A stretch of DNA of 64,000 bases from Pannonibacter tanglangensis (GTDB lineage Bacteria > Pseudomonadota > Alphaproteobacteria > Rhizobiales > Stappiaceae), in the NCBI RefSeq assembly GCF_009915685.1, contig NZ_JAABLP010000004.1. The stretch is one strand, 5' to 3'. This document shows positions 46,167 through 54,765 of the stretch, piece after piece. The notes under the pieces are model-generated. The model was given only the letters and a program-made list of their open reading frames with translations, searched no databases and was not told where the DNA came from. Position numbers and translations under genes: made by a program. How positions within the stretch are numbered: position 1 is the stretch's first letter; every line of letters begins with the position of its first letter.

Positions 46167-46616
46167 TCAGGACCCTTCTTCAACGGTCACAAGTCCCAGG
46201 CGCTTGAACCCGGCCGCGTTGATGCGGGCCATGATCTTCATCATGGTGCCGTAATCCGCGTTCTGGTCGCCGCGCACGTAAATCCGCTCTTCATAGCCAT
46301 TGGCCGCGATCGCGCTGAGTTTCGGGACGACTTCCTCCAGCGGGATCTCGGTGTTCTGGATGTAGATCTGGCCGGTGGAATTGACCGAGATCGTGATCGG
46401 CTCCTTGTCGCCCTCGAGAGGCTTGGCCGAGGTCTCGGGCAGGTCGATCGGCACGCCCACCGTCAGCAGCGGGGCAGCGACCATGAAGATGACAAGGAGC
46501 ACGAGCATCACGTCCACGAAGGGCGTGATGTTGATCTCGGACATCGGGGCGGCCCGTCGTCCGCGGCGGCGACGGCTGCCACCTCCGCCGCCTCCAGAGC
46601 CCACGTTCATGCTCAT
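46167..46616 (-). CDS. tolR: Biopolymer transport protein TolR
   Basis: A 149-residue ExbD/TolR-type protein. A Gly/Arg-rich cytoplasmic start (MSMNVGSGGGGGGSRRRRGR) precedes one membrane helix, NITPFVDVMLVLLVIFMV, whose Asp carries protons through the TolQR channel. The periplasmic domain (ITISVNSTGQIYIQNTEIPLEE) follows. It lies 3 bp after tolQ. An internal in-frame Met (MSEINITPF) directly before the helix gives a shorter alternative. Confidence 0.95.
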   Translation of the reverse strand: MSMNVGSGGGGGGSRRRRGRRAAPMSEINITPFVDVMLVLLVIFMVAAPLLTVGVPIDLPETSAKPLEGDKEPITISVNSTGQIYIQNTEIPLEEVVPKLSAIAANGYEERIYVRGDQNADYGTMMKIMARINAAGFKRLGLVTVEEGS

Positions 46617-46619
46617 CGC

Positions 46620-47327
46620 TTACATCCGTTCGTCGATCTGGCGCGACAGGATCGCGGAGAACTCATCAGCAAAGCCTTCCATGCGGGAGGTCAGCTTGCC
46701 GGCGTCTGTCTGCAGCTTGTTGTAGGCGATCACGGCCGGAATGGCCGCGACAAGGCCGATCGCCGTCGCGAACAGCGCTTCGGCAATGCCCGGGGCCACG
46801 ACGGCGAGCGAGGTGTTCTCGGACTGCGCGATGGCCTGGAAGGCGGTCATGATGCCCCAGACCGTTCCGAACAGACCGATGAAAGGCGCCGCGGTGCCGA
46901 CCGTGGCCAGGACCAGCAGCTGCGATTCCAGGCGCTCGGATTCGCGCTGGATCGTCACGTCCATCACGCGGTCGATGCGCTGCTGCAGGCTGTGCAGCGC
47001 CGGGCGCGAGCCTTCATGGCTGCGCTTCCACTCGCGCATCGCGGCGACGAACAGGGCTGCCATGGAGTGATTGGCCCGGTTGGACAGGGTCTTGTACAGC
47101 TCCTCCAGCGACTGGCCGGACCAGAACACGGTCTCGAACCGGGTCATCTGGCGCTTGGTGCGCGCATAGAGCAGGGCCTTGTCGACAATGATCGCCCACG
47201 TCCACACAGATGCCGCAAGCAAGCCGACCATGACGAGCTTGACGACAAAATGTGCTTGCATGAACAGACCGAAAAACGACACGTCGTGGGCCTGCGCTGC
47301 CATCGTCGTCTGGGCGATTTCATTCAT
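46620..47327 (-). CDS. tolQ: Biopolymer transport protein TolQ
   Basis: A 235-residue inner-membrane protein with three helices (about 23-43, 137-160, 170-195) of the MotA/TolQ/ExbB family, forming the proton channel with TolR that powers TolA. Conserved parts are LATVGTAAPFIGLFGTVWGIMTAF and GIAEALFATAIGLVAAIPAVIAYN. First gene of tolQ-R-A-B(-pal). The 295-bp gap upstream carries a near-consensus CtrA box, and ybgC lies upstream on the same strand. Confidence 0.96.
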   Translation of the reverse strand: MNEIAQTTMAAQAHDVSFFGLFMQAHFVVKLVMVGLLAASVWTWAIIVDKALLYARTKRQMTRFETVFWSGQSLEELYKTLSNRANHSMAALFVAAMREWKRSHEGSRPALHSLQQRIDRVMDVTIQRESERLESQLLVLATVGTAAPFIGLFGTVWGIMTAFQAIAQSENTSLAVVAPGIAEALFATAIGLVAAIPAVIAYNKLQTDAGKLTSRMEGFADEFSAILSRQIDERM

Positions 47328-47497
47328 TGATACTGGACCTCTCGGCCGTGAAGTTGTCGTACGCGGTCAATTGCGCCAGTGCGTCCGCTGTCCGGTGTCT
47401 TGGGGCATGCTCCGGAACCGTGGCCTTCCTGACGGCTGAATTTGGCAAAACTGGGACTGTGCCGGCGCACAGGACCGGTTTTAATAACCGCGATTAA

Positions 47498-47514
47498 GGT
47501 TACCGCCGTGTTAA
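47498..47514 (-). promoter_or_regulatory. Near-consensus CtrA box upstream of tolQ
   Basis: Reading toward tolQ: TTAA-CACGGCG-GTAACC, one mismatch from TTAA-N7-TTAACC, about 170 bp before the tolQ ATG. Further TTAA motifs (47481-47484 and 47494-47497) flank it in this unusually AT-rich patch. Confidence 0.5.
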
Positions 47515-47622
47515 AATCACCGCATTGCAGCAAGAATTTGCGACGGACAGGGCCGCAAGGCCGCGCCGCACGCCCCGCTGGGGCGCCGGCCGGGAGCCGG
47601 AAGCCTTTCAGGCAGGAGAGAT

Positions 47623-48072
47623 TCAGGTTTTGTTTTCAAGCCTTTGCGCGAGATGGGCGGGCAGTCTGGTCGGCCGGCCGTCAGCGGTGATGACGGCAAC
47701 CGTGACATCGGCCTCGGTCAGCAGCTCATCCCCACGCAAGGCCCGCTGGAGCAGCCGGATGCGCGCCCCGCGGGCTTCAACAAGCTGTGTGCGGATCTCC
47801 AGCACATCGTCGATCCGGGCCGGACGCAGGTAGCTGACGTTGAGCTGCCGGACCGCGAAGGCAAGCGCGGGACCATGCAGGCCGGCCCCCAGCTCGGCGT
47901 GATGGATGCCGCAGAGACGCAGGAAATCGGAGCGGCCCCGCTCGAAGAAGCGCACATAGGAGCCGTGATAGACCAGGCCGGTGAAGTCCGTGTCCTCGTA
48001 ATAGACCCTGACGGCCAGCACATGGCCGCCGTCGGCCAGATGGCCGGACAGGTCATTCCAAGTCTGCTGCAT
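47623..48072 (-). CDS. ybgC: Acyl-CoA thioesterase YbgC of the tol-pal cluster
   Basis: A 149-residue hot-dog-fold thioesterase, the usual gene ahead of tolQ. The motif VRVYYEDTDFTGLVYHGSYVRFFERGR contains the catalytic Asp and matches 4-hydroxybenzoyl-CoA-thioesterase-type YbgC enzymes, which hydrolyse short acyl-CoA and are linked to phospholipid metabolism. I chose the ATG opening MQQTWNDLSGH, preceded by GCGAGGCGAGG; an upstream ATG 17 codons earlier is possible. The 295-bp gap before tolQ suggests separate promoters. Confidence 0.92.
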   Translation of the reverse strand: MQQTWNDLSGHLADGGHVLAVRVYYEDTDFTGLVYHGSYVRFFERGRSDFLRLCGIHHAELGAGLHGPALAFAVRQLNVSYLRPARIDDVLEIRTQLVEARGARIRLLQRALRGDELLTEADVTVAVITADGRPTRLPAHLAQRLENKT

Positions 48073-48120
48073 CCTCGCCTCGCGTCTGGTTCGCTGCCGG
48101 AATACGGGATGGCATGACCT

Positions 48121-48151
48121 CAAAGCAAGACCCCGCCACAGGGGCGGGGTC
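48121..48151 (-). terminator. Terminator after the chemoreceptor gene
   Basis: Perfect 9-bp stem (48129-48137 with 48143-48151), 5-nt loop, followed on the minus strand by TTGCTTTG. Twenty-four bases after the stop codon. Confidence 0.75.
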
Positions 48152-48174
48152 AGGTTTCGTCCGGATCCGGTGGA

Positions 48175-50289
48175 TCAGGCTGCGGCCACCTGGGACAGGA
48201 AGCGCTCCACCGAGTGGCGCAGCGTGTCGGCCTGGCGCTTCATCGCCAGCGTCGCCTCGCGCATCGTTTCGGCCGAGGTGGAGTTTTCCGTGATGTCGGC
48301 GTTCAGCGTCGAAATCGCACCGGTCACGGCCATGGTGCCGCGGGCGGCCTCGGCGACGTTGCGGGAGATCTCGCCGGTGGCCGAGCCCTGTTCGCGGACA
48401 GCGCCGGCGATGGAGGCGGTGTAGCTGTTGACCTCTTCCATCGACTGCGACACTTCGGCGATCTCTTCCACGGCGTCGGAGGTCGAGGCCTGGATGGCTG
48501 CGATCTGGGCCGAGATTTCTTCCGTCGCCTTGGAGGTCTGGTTGGCCAGTTCCTTCACTTCGGCAGCGACGACCGCGAAGCCGCGACCGGCCTCACCGGC
48601 ACGGGCCGCCTCGATCGTGGCGTTCAGGGCCAGCAGGTTGGTCTGCTCGGCAATGGCGCGGATCAGGTCGACAACTTCGCCAATCTTGTTGGCGGCCGCC
48701 GCAAGACCCGCGATCTTGACGTTGGACGACTGCGCATTGGCCGTGGTGCGACCGACGACGTCGGCGGTCGTGGCGACCTGACGGGCGATCTCGGCGATGG
48801 AGGCATTCAGCTCTTCCGTGGCCGAGGCCACTGCCTGCACGTTGGCCGAGGCATTTTCGGAGTTCATGACCGCCTGCGAGCCGCGCTCGGCAGCCACCGA
48901 CGACCGCGAGCTCAGGATCGTGGACAGTTCCTCGACCTGGACCAGGTTCTCCTCCACGGCGCTCAGCACGGACTGGGCTTCGTGACGGAAGGCATTGATC
49001 ATCGCGTCGATGGCCTGCTCGCGCTGCTCGCGGGCAATGTGGCCGGCCTTGCGCTCTTCGGCGAGGCGTTCACGCTCGATGGAGTTGTCCTTGAAGACCT
49101 CGACGCAGCGGGCCATCTCGCCGATCTCGTCCTTGCGGTCGAGCGCGTTGACCTGCACCGTCAGGTCGCCGTCGGCGATCTTGCGGGCCACGCCGGAGAG
49201 GGTCTGCAGCGGTGCGAACATGCGGGCGGTCATCAGCCAGATCACGGCGACGATGGGCAGCAGCGCCAGCACGCCGGCCAGGATGGCACCGAACGTGATT
49301 TCCTGTGCCGCAGCCGCCAGCTCCGCCTCCTCGACGGCCGCGCCGACGGAGTAGGAGGTGCCGAGCAGCTCGCCCTGCTCCGTCAGGAACTGGTAGTCCA
49401 CGTCATGGATGACCATGGAGTCCGGGGCGGTGGTGATGCTGGACAGCTGGGCACCGAGGCTGTCGGTGGAGCCGGCGTCGAAGATGGCAGCATTGCCCGA
49501 GGCATCAACCAGCAGGGCATGCTCGGTCTCGCCGACGCCGCTCTTCTTGACGATGAGCGGGATCAGACGCTCCATCGCCACCTGATAGCCGATCACGCCG
49601 AAGAACCGGTCATGCGAGAACACCGGGGTCGCCAGCAGCAGCTCGACCTTGCCCTCGGCATTGACGCGGAAACCGGAGGTGGTGATGTGCGGCATGCCTG
49701 CCGACGAGCGGTCGGTGGCAGCCAGCAGCGGGCCAACGGCAGCCTTCAGGGCCGAGTCGGCCAGTTCCGGAGCCGAAATGTTGCGGGCGAACTCCTCGCC
49801 CTTCTTGTACGAGTAGATGACGTTGCCATCCACGTCGACCAGCATCATGTCGCTGAACAGGCCCTGCCCGATCATGTTGCCGATCGACTGGTGGATGGGC
49901 TTGTGGTTGTTGGCGTAGAAGTTGGAAACCTGCGGCTCGATCAGCTTCTCGCGCTCGTTCTCGCCGTAGGGATTGTCCTCGACGAAGATCTTGCGGAGCT
50001 GTTCGGTGTGGTTTTCTTTCAGCACCTTCCAGCCGGCCGTCATCTTCATCATGGCGTCCTTGGCGTCGGACACGCTGGCGAAGAAACGGGCGCTGTCCTG
50101 GCGCTGCGCCAGGGCCAGCGTCAGGGTCTGGCTCTTGCCGAGCGTCGCGCTGGCAAGCGCACGCTGGGCCTGCTCGTCGGCAACACGGCCTGCGAGCATG
50201 GACGTGACAAGCACAGTCGCTGCGCACATCACGGAAGCTCCGACGAAGAACATCAGAGCCATCTTGTTTGACAGTCGATTCAGGATCAT
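48175..50289 (-). CDS. Methyl-accepting chemotaxis protein with Cache-like sensor
   Basis: A 704-residue chemoreceptor. Membrane helices at about 10-33 and 331-353 flank a periplasmic sensor of about 295 residues with Cache-like features (DMMLVDVDGNVIYSYKKGEEF, ATPVFSHDRFFGVIGYQVAME). A HAMP domain (354-406) and a long signalling coiled coil follow, with the conserved hairpin tip AEQTNLLALNATIEAARAGEAGRGFAVVAAEVKELA. No CheR-binding pentapeptide ends the protein (FLSQVAAA). It is encoded 32 kb from the che operon; its ligand is unknown. Confidence 0.93.
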   Translation of the reverse strand: MILNRLSNKMALMFFVGASVMCAATVLVTSMLAGRVADEQAQRALASATLGKSQTLTLALAQRQDSARFFASVSDAKDAMMKMTAGWKVLKENHTEQLRKIFVEDNPYGENEREKLIEPQVSNFYANNHKPIHQSIGNMIGQGLFSDMMLVDVDGNVIYSYKKGEEFARNISAPELADSALKAAVGPLLAATDRSSAGMPHITTSGFRVNAEGKVELLLATPVFSHDRFFGVIGYQVAMERLIPLIVKKSGVGETEHALLVDASGNAAIFDAGSTDSLGAQLSSITTAPDSMVIHDVDYQFLTEQGELLGTSYSVGAAVEEAELAAAAQEITFGAILAGVLALLPIVAVIWLMTARMFAPLQTLSGVARKIADGDLTVQVNALDRKDEIGEMARCVEVFKDNSIERERLAEERKAGHIAREQREQAIDAMINAFRHEAQSVLSAVEENLVQVEELSTILSSRSSVAAERGSQAVMNSENASANVQAVASATEELNASIAEIARQVATTADVVGRTTANAQSSNVKIAGLAAAANKIGEVVDLIRAIAEQTNLLALNATIEAARAGEAGRGFAVVAAEVKELANQTSKATEEISAQIAAIQASTSDAVEEIAEVSQSMEEVNSYTASIAGAVREQGSATGEISRNVAEAARGTMAVTGAISTLNADITENSTSAETMREATLAMKRQADTLRHSVERFLSQVAAA

Positions 50290-50471
50290 TGCTGCGTTCC
50301 CGCCCTCAGATTTTTTTCGAGGCTGACGGAAACTCACAAAAAAATGCTTAATCCGAAGGGCGAGCCTCAGCAAATCTGCCCATGGTGTTTAACACTTTGG
50401 ACACCATGCCCTCGAGGCGGACAGGATCGCGCCGAACGAAAGCTGCGTAACCTCAGCAGCTTGACACCGAT

Positions 50472-51521
50472 TTACAGTTCGTTTGTCACGTCCGGAAAAA
50501 GTCCGAGCTGGGGCGCATCGGCACGTTGCGGCACCGCAAGTCCGAGATGCCGGAACGACTGGGGCGTCAGCATCCGGCCGCGCGGGGTGCGCTGGATGAA
50601 GCCGTTCTGGATCAGGAACGGCTCGACGATCTCCTCGATGGCGTCACGCGGTTCGGACAAGGCGGCCGCGATCGTCTCGATCCCGACAGGTCCGCCGCCG
50701 AAGTTGAGCGCGATCTGCGTGAGGTAGCGCCGGTCGAGACTGTCGAGACCGGCGTTGTCGACCTCAAGCTGTGACAGGGCCCGGTCCGCGGTGGCGCGGT
50801 CGACGGTGTCCTGCCCGGCGAAGACGGCGAAATCGCGCACCCGGCGCAGCAGGCGCCCGGCGATGCGCGGCGTTCCGCGGGCGCGCATGGCGATCTCGCG
50901 CGCGCCATCCGGAGCCATGCCGATGCCAAGCAGGCGCGCGCCCCGGTTGACGATCAGCTCCAGCTCCTCGACCGTGTAGAATTCGAGCCGCACCGGAATG
51001 CCGAAACGGTCACGCAGGGGCGTCGTCAGCAGGCCAAGACGCGTCGTTGCGGCAACCAGCGTGAACTTTGCAAGGTCGATCTTGACCGAACGGGCAGCCG
51101 GCCCCTCGCCGATGATCAGGTCGAGCTGGAAGTCCTCCATCGCCGGATAGAGCACTTCCTCAACGGCAGGGCTCAGACGGTGGATCTCGTCGATGAACAG
51201 CACATCGCGCTCTTCCAGGTTGGTCAAGAGCGCGGCCAGGTCCCCGGCCTTGGCGATGACCGGACCTGACGTGGCCCGGAAGTTGACCCCGAGTTCGCGC
51301 GCCATGATCTGGGCCAGCGTGGTCTTGCCCAGTCCCGGAGGGCCGACGAACAGGACGTGGTCAAGCGCCTCGCCCCGGGCCTTGGCCGCGCCGATGAAGA
51401 CCTTCAGATTGGCACGGGCCTGCGCCTGACCGACGAACTCGTCCAGGGACTGCGGCCGCATGGTCGTGTCGATCTCGTCGCCCCGGATCTGTGGGGTCAC
51501 CAGCCGTTCGCTGTCTTCCAT
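50472..51521 (-). CDS. ruvB: Holliday junction branch-migration ATPase RuvB
   Basis: A 349-residue AAA motor that drives Holliday junction migration with RuvA. Walker A GPPGLGKTT, Walker B VLFIDEIHRLS, sensor region VAATTRLGLLTTPLRDRFG and the C-terminal winged helix (TPRGRMLTPQSFRHLGL) are present. I use the ATG opening MEDSERLVTPQI; a further in-frame ATG 14 codons upstream exists. Last gene of ruvC-ruvA-ruvB, 54 bp after ruvA. Confidence 0.97.
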   Translation of the reverse strand: MEDSERLVTPQIRGDEIDTTMRPQSLDEFVGQAQARANLKVFIGAAKARGEALDHVLFVGPPGLGKTTLAQIMARELGVNFRATSGPVIAKAGDLAALLTNLEERDVLFIDEIHRLSPAVEEVLYPAMEDFQLDLIIGEGPAARSVKIDLAKFTLVAATTRLGLLTTPLRDRFGIPVRLEFYTVEELELIVNRGARLLGIGMAPDGAREIAMRARGTPRIAGRLLRRVRDFAVFAGQDTVDRATADRALSQLEVDNAGLDSLDRRYLTQIALNFGGGPVGIETIAAALSEPRDAIEEIVEPFLIQNGFIQRTPRGRMLTPQSFRHLGLAVPQRADAPQLGLFPDVTNEL

Positions 51522-51575
51522 ACGCCTGTGCTTTCCTTGCGCGGGGCCGTTGCCCCGGTCCATCGCCTGCCCGGT

Positions 51576-52196
51576 TTACTGGCTCGCCAGTTCCTTGAGC
51601 CCCAGGCGGATCAGGGTCTCGGTCGTCGCCTCCTCGCCGGCTGCCTTTACGGCACGCGCCACTGCGGCGCTGGCCTGCGCCTGGGCGTATCCAAGGTTGG
51701 TGAGTGCGGACACCGCCTCGGCCACCGGACGCGAGGCCACATTCTCGCTCACCGTCTGGGCCACCGCCAGCGTGTCGGCATCGAGGCTCGAATAGCCGGG
51801 CGCCTTGTCCTTCAGCTCGATGACGAGCCGCTCGGCGACGCGCTTGCCCACGCCCGGCGCCCGCGACAGGGCGGTCTTGTCGCCCAGGGCAATGGCGGTC
51901 GCCACATCGCTTGCCTTCATGACGCCGAGAACCGCCAGGGCGACCTTCGCGCCAACCCCCTGCACCGTCATGAGAAGACGGAACCACTCGCGTTCGGCCT
52001 CCGAGGCGAAACCGTAGAGGCGGATCATGTCCTCCCGGACGATGGTCTCGATGAAGAGGACCGCCGCCTCCCCCGCCCGCGGCAGCTGCTGCAGCACGCG
52101 GGAGGGACAGAACACCTGATAGCCGACCCCATGCACGTCGAGGATCAGGTGATCCTCGCCATAGCTGTCGATGGTGCCCTTGAGCTTGCCGATCAT
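51576..52196 (-). CDS. ruvA: Holliday junction DNA helicase subunit RuvA
   Basis: A 206-residue protein that binds four-way junctions and recruits RuvB. The N-terminal OB-fold begins MIGKLKGTIDSYGEDHLILDVHGVGYQV. Two helix-hairpin-helix motifs (VQGVGAKVALAVLG and APGVGKRVAERLVIELKDK) follow, then a C-terminal RuvB-binding domain. Its ATG overlaps the ruvC stop codon by 4 bp (52193-52196). Confidence 0.97.
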   Translation of the reverse strand: MIGKLKGTIDSYGEDHLILDVHGVGYQVFCPSRVLQQLPRAGEAAVLFIETIVREDMIRLYGFASEAEREWFRLLMTVQGVGAKVALAVLGVMKASDVATAIALGDKTALSRAPGVGKRVAERLVIELKDKAPGYSSLDADTLAVAQTVSENVASRPVAEAVSALTNLGYAQAQASAAVARAVKAAGEEATTETLIRLGLKELASQ

Positions 52197-52744
52197 GCTG
52201 CCCCCTTCGTGGCCCGGACGGCTCCGGCCGCCACCTTTGCCGCTACTTTTGCTTCCATGCTGGCCGCGCCGCGATGATGGGCGTGACAGACCGCGATCGC
52301 CAGCGCATCGGCGGCATCGTCGCTGTCGAACCGGGCGCGGGGCAGCAGGATCTTGACCATGTGGCGGATCTGGTCCTTTTCCGCATGACCGGTGCCGACC
52401 ACGGTCTTCTTCACAAGGTTCGGCGCGTATTCCGAAACGGCAAGTCCATGCAGCGAGGGCACCAGAAGCGCGATGCCGCGCGCTTGCCCGAGCTTCAGCG
52501 TCGCGCCGGCATCCTTGTTGACGAACGTGTGCTCGACGGCCGCCTCGTGCGGCTCCTGCGCGGCGATCACCTGCTGCAGTCCGTCGTGGAGCTGGACCAG
52601 CCGCTCGGCCAGGTCGCGCTTCTCGTCGGAGGTCACGGTGCCGGCGGCCACAAAGGTGAGCTTGTTGCCCAGCGCCTCGATGAGGCCCCAGCCGGTGCGG
52701 CGCAGGCCGGGATCAATCCCGAGGATACGAATCGGATGCTTCAT
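52193..52744 (-). CDS. ruvC: Holliday junction resolvase RuvC
   Basis: A 183-residue endonuclease that cuts Holliday junctions symmetrically. The RNase H-like acidic residues are in ILGIDPGLRRTGWG, AAVEHTFVNKDA and DSDDAADALAIAVCHAH. The C-terminus has an Ala/Lys-rich extension. No good SD precedes the ATG at 52744; a TTG six codons upstream is the only nearby alternative. First gene of ruvC-A-B. The 339-bp gap upstream holds repeat copy C and a hairpin. Confidence 0.95.
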   Translation of the reverse strand: MKHPIRILGIDPGLRRTGWGLIEALGNKLTFVAAGTVTSDEKRDLAERLVQLHDGLQQVIAAQEPHEAAVEHTFVNKDAGATLKLGQARGIALLVPSLHGLAVSEYAPNLVKKTVVGTGHAEKDQIRHMVKILLPRARFDSDDAADALAIAVCHAHHRGAASMEAKVAAKVAAGAVRATKGAA

Positions 52745-52881
52745 AGAACAAAGCGGTAACAAAAGTCGCGCCCGGGCGCCAGCACAGACGGCCAGAGGCG
52801 AGCAGGACGGCTTGTTTTTCGATGATCAGCGCTGCGGAGAACGTCGCGCGGCAGGGTAGGACGACTGCGTGGCTCTCACTG

Positions 52882-53010
52882 GTCGTCCCGGAGGAGAGCG
52901 AAGCGGAGATCCGGGACCGGAGAGCAAGAGCGTCTGCGACGTCAGCTCATTCAAACATCGGCATCCCGCCCCGCCGGTCCCGGCTCGGCGCTGCATTTGG
53001 CCGGGATGAC
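52882..53010 (+). repeat. Dispersed intergenic repeat, copy C (short, diverged)
   Basis: Starts GTCGTCCCGGAGGAGAGCG and ends GGCCGGGATGAC. Keeps the GAGATCCGG block and CCCGGCTCGGCGCT near the right end, but lacks part of the middle found in copies A, B and D. It lies between yebC and ruvC. Confidence 0.65.
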
Positions 53011-53036
53011 CTGGGTGGGGCAAAGGTATGGCCACA

Positions 53037-53067
53037 GCCCAATCCCGGCAGATGGCCGGGATTGGGC
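53037..53067 (-). terminator. Strong hairpin after yebC
   Basis: Perfect 13-bp stem (53037-53049 with 53055-53067), 5-nt loop, 17 bp after the yebC stop codon. No T-run follows on the minus strand (TGTGGCCATACC), so it may act as a 3'-end stabiliser or a weak terminator. Confidence 0.5.
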
Positions 53068-53083
53068 AGGCGTGCACTGGCTG

Positions 53084-53830
53084 TCAGCCGGCGAGGCTGG
53101 CCATGGTTTCTTCGTCGATGTCGAAGTTGGCGTAGACGTTCTGGACGTCGTCATCGTCCTCGAGCATGCCGACCAGCTTCATCAGGGTCTGCGCCTTTTC
53201 CGCGTCGACCGGCGTCAGGTTCTGCGGCTTCCAGACGATCTTGACCGACTCAGGCTCCCCGAGGGTCGCTTCCAGGGCCCGGGACACCTCGCCCAGATCC
53301 TCGAACGAGCAGATGATCGTGTGCGTCTCCGCGTCGGACTGCACATCCTCCGCCCCCGCCTCGATGCCGGCCTCCAGGACCGCATCCGCCGCGCCCGCCT
53401 TGGCCGGGTAGATGATCTCGCCCACCTTGTCGAACATGAAGGACACGGAGCCCGTTTCGCCCATCGCCCCGCCACACTTGGTGAAGTAGGAGCGGACGTT
53501 GGAGGCGGTGCGGTTGCGGTTGTCCGTCATCGCCTCGACGATGATGGCAACGCCGCCCGGACCGTAGCCCTCGTAGCGGATCTCGTCGTAGGACTCGGCG
53601 TCGCCGCCCTGCGACTTGTTGATGGCCCGCTGGATGTTCTCCTTGGGCATCGACTGGGCCTTGGCGTTCTGGATGGCCAGACGCAGGCGCGGGTTGGCAG
53701 CCGGATCGGGATCACCGTGCTTGGCGGCGACAGTGATTTCCTTCGAAAGCTTGGAAAACAGCTTCGACCGAACCGCATCCTGGCGGCCCTTGCGGTGCAT
53801 GATGTTCTTGAATTGTGAATGTCCGGCCAT
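53084..53830 (-). CDS. yebC: YebC/PmpR family transcriptional regulatory protein
   Basis: A 248-residue member of the TACO1/YebC family. The N-terminus MAGHSQFKNIMHRKGRQDA and the blocks AINKSQGGDAESYDEIRYEGYGPGGVAIIVE and TDNRNRTASNVRSYF are canonical. Family members are linked to transcription of ruv and quorum-sensing genes and to relief of ribosome stalling at polyproline. Immediately upstream of ruvC-A-B in transcription order, as in most proteobacteria. The start is the ATG after CGGGAACATC. Confidence 0.95.
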   Translation of the reverse strand: MAGHSQFKNIMHRKGRQDAVRSKLFSKLSKEITVAAKHGDPDPAANPRLRLAIQNAKAQSMPKENIQRAINKSQGGDAESYDEIRYEGYGPGGVAIIVEAMTDNRNRTASNVRSYFTKCGGAMGETGSVSFMFDKVGEIIYPAKAGAADAVLEAGIEAGAEDVQSDAETHTIICSFEDLGEVSRALEATLGEPESVKIVWKPQNLTPVDAEKAQTLMKLVGMLEDDDDVQNVYANFDIDEETMASLAG

Positions 53831-53940
53831 GATGTTCCCGGCAGTTTGCTCGTACACGCGAAGAGAATGCGCCGCTTATAGGCAAAGCCGGCGCCAAAAT
53901 CCAGCCACCCGCCGCCGCGTCCCCGCGACGGCGAAGGGGA

Positions 53941-54765
53941 TCAGGAGAACCAGAACGACGGCAGCACCGGGTCGAGCCGACCGCCGAGCCGCAAGGGCGC
54001 GACCGCTGTCGCAAGTCCTGTCCTGTCGTCGGTCTCGACCGCCACGCCGCAGATCGTCGCCTCGCCCAGCGCCGGCGTGAACCGCGCTCCGGGCACCTTG
54101 CGCAGGAAGCGGTTGAGCGGTTCCTCCTTGTCCATGCCGAGCACGCTGTCATAGTCGCCGCACATGCCGGCATCCGACAGGTAGGCCGTGCCGCCCGGCA
54201 GGATCTGGTGATCGGCTGTCGGAACGTGCGTGTGGGTGCCGACCACGAGGCTGACGCGCCCATCGAGGAAATGGCCCATGGCCTGCTTCTCGCTGGTCGC
54301 CTCCGCATGCATGTCGACCACGATGGCATCAGCCACCTGGCCAAGCGGGCAGTCCGCGATGGCCCGCTCGACGCTGGCAAAGGGATCATCGAGCGCATCC
54401 ATATAGACACGACCCATGACGTTGACGACGGCCACCCTGGCGCCGTTTCTTGCGGTGAACAGGTTCACGCCGCGCCCCGGCGTGCCGGCGGGGTAGTTGG
54501 CCGGTCGCAGCAGGCGCGGCTGCCGCTCGATGTAGACCAGCGTCTCGCGCTGGTCCCAGATGTGATTGCCGGTGGTCACCACATCGGCCCCGGCATCCAG
54601 CACGTCCTGCAGGATCTCCTCGGTGATGCCGAAGCCGGAAGCCGAGTTCTCGCCATTGACCACGACGAAGTCGAGATGATGATCGGAGATCAGGCCCGGC
54701 AACGCATCGATCACGGCGCTGCGGCCGGACCGGCCAACCAGATCGCCCAGGAAAAGCAGTCTCAT
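53941..54765 (-). CDS. YmdB-family metallophosphoesterase
   Basis: A 274-residue calcineurin-like enzyme of the TIGR00282/YmdB family, whose Bacillus member hydrolyses 2',3'-cyclic nucleotides. Metal-binding motifs are LFLGDLVGRSGR, VVNGENSASGFG, TTGNHIWDQRE, VDMHAEATSEK and GTHTHVPTADHQIL. The ATG overlaps the stop codon of fau (54762-54765), so both are co-translated. Upstream of yebC. Confidence 0.92.
   Translation of the reverse strand: MRLLFLGDLVGRSGRSAVIDALPGLISDHHLDFVVVNGENSASGFGITEEILQDVLDAGADVVTTGNHIWDQRETLVYIERQPRLLRPANYPAGTPGRGVNLFTARNGARVAVVNVMGRVYMDALDDPFASVERAIADCPLGQVADAIVVDMHAEATSEKQAMGHFLDGRVSLVVGTHTHVPTADHQILPGGTAYLSDAGMCGDYDSVLGMDKEEPLNRFLRKVPGARFTPALGEATICGVAVETDDRTGLATAVAPLRLGGRLDPVLPSFWFS

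Noticed and set aside
48214..50271. A 685-codon open frame antisense to the chemoreceptor gene
   Set aside because: Same shadow effect; the minus strand encodes a complete methyl-accepting chemotaxis protein with conserved motifs.
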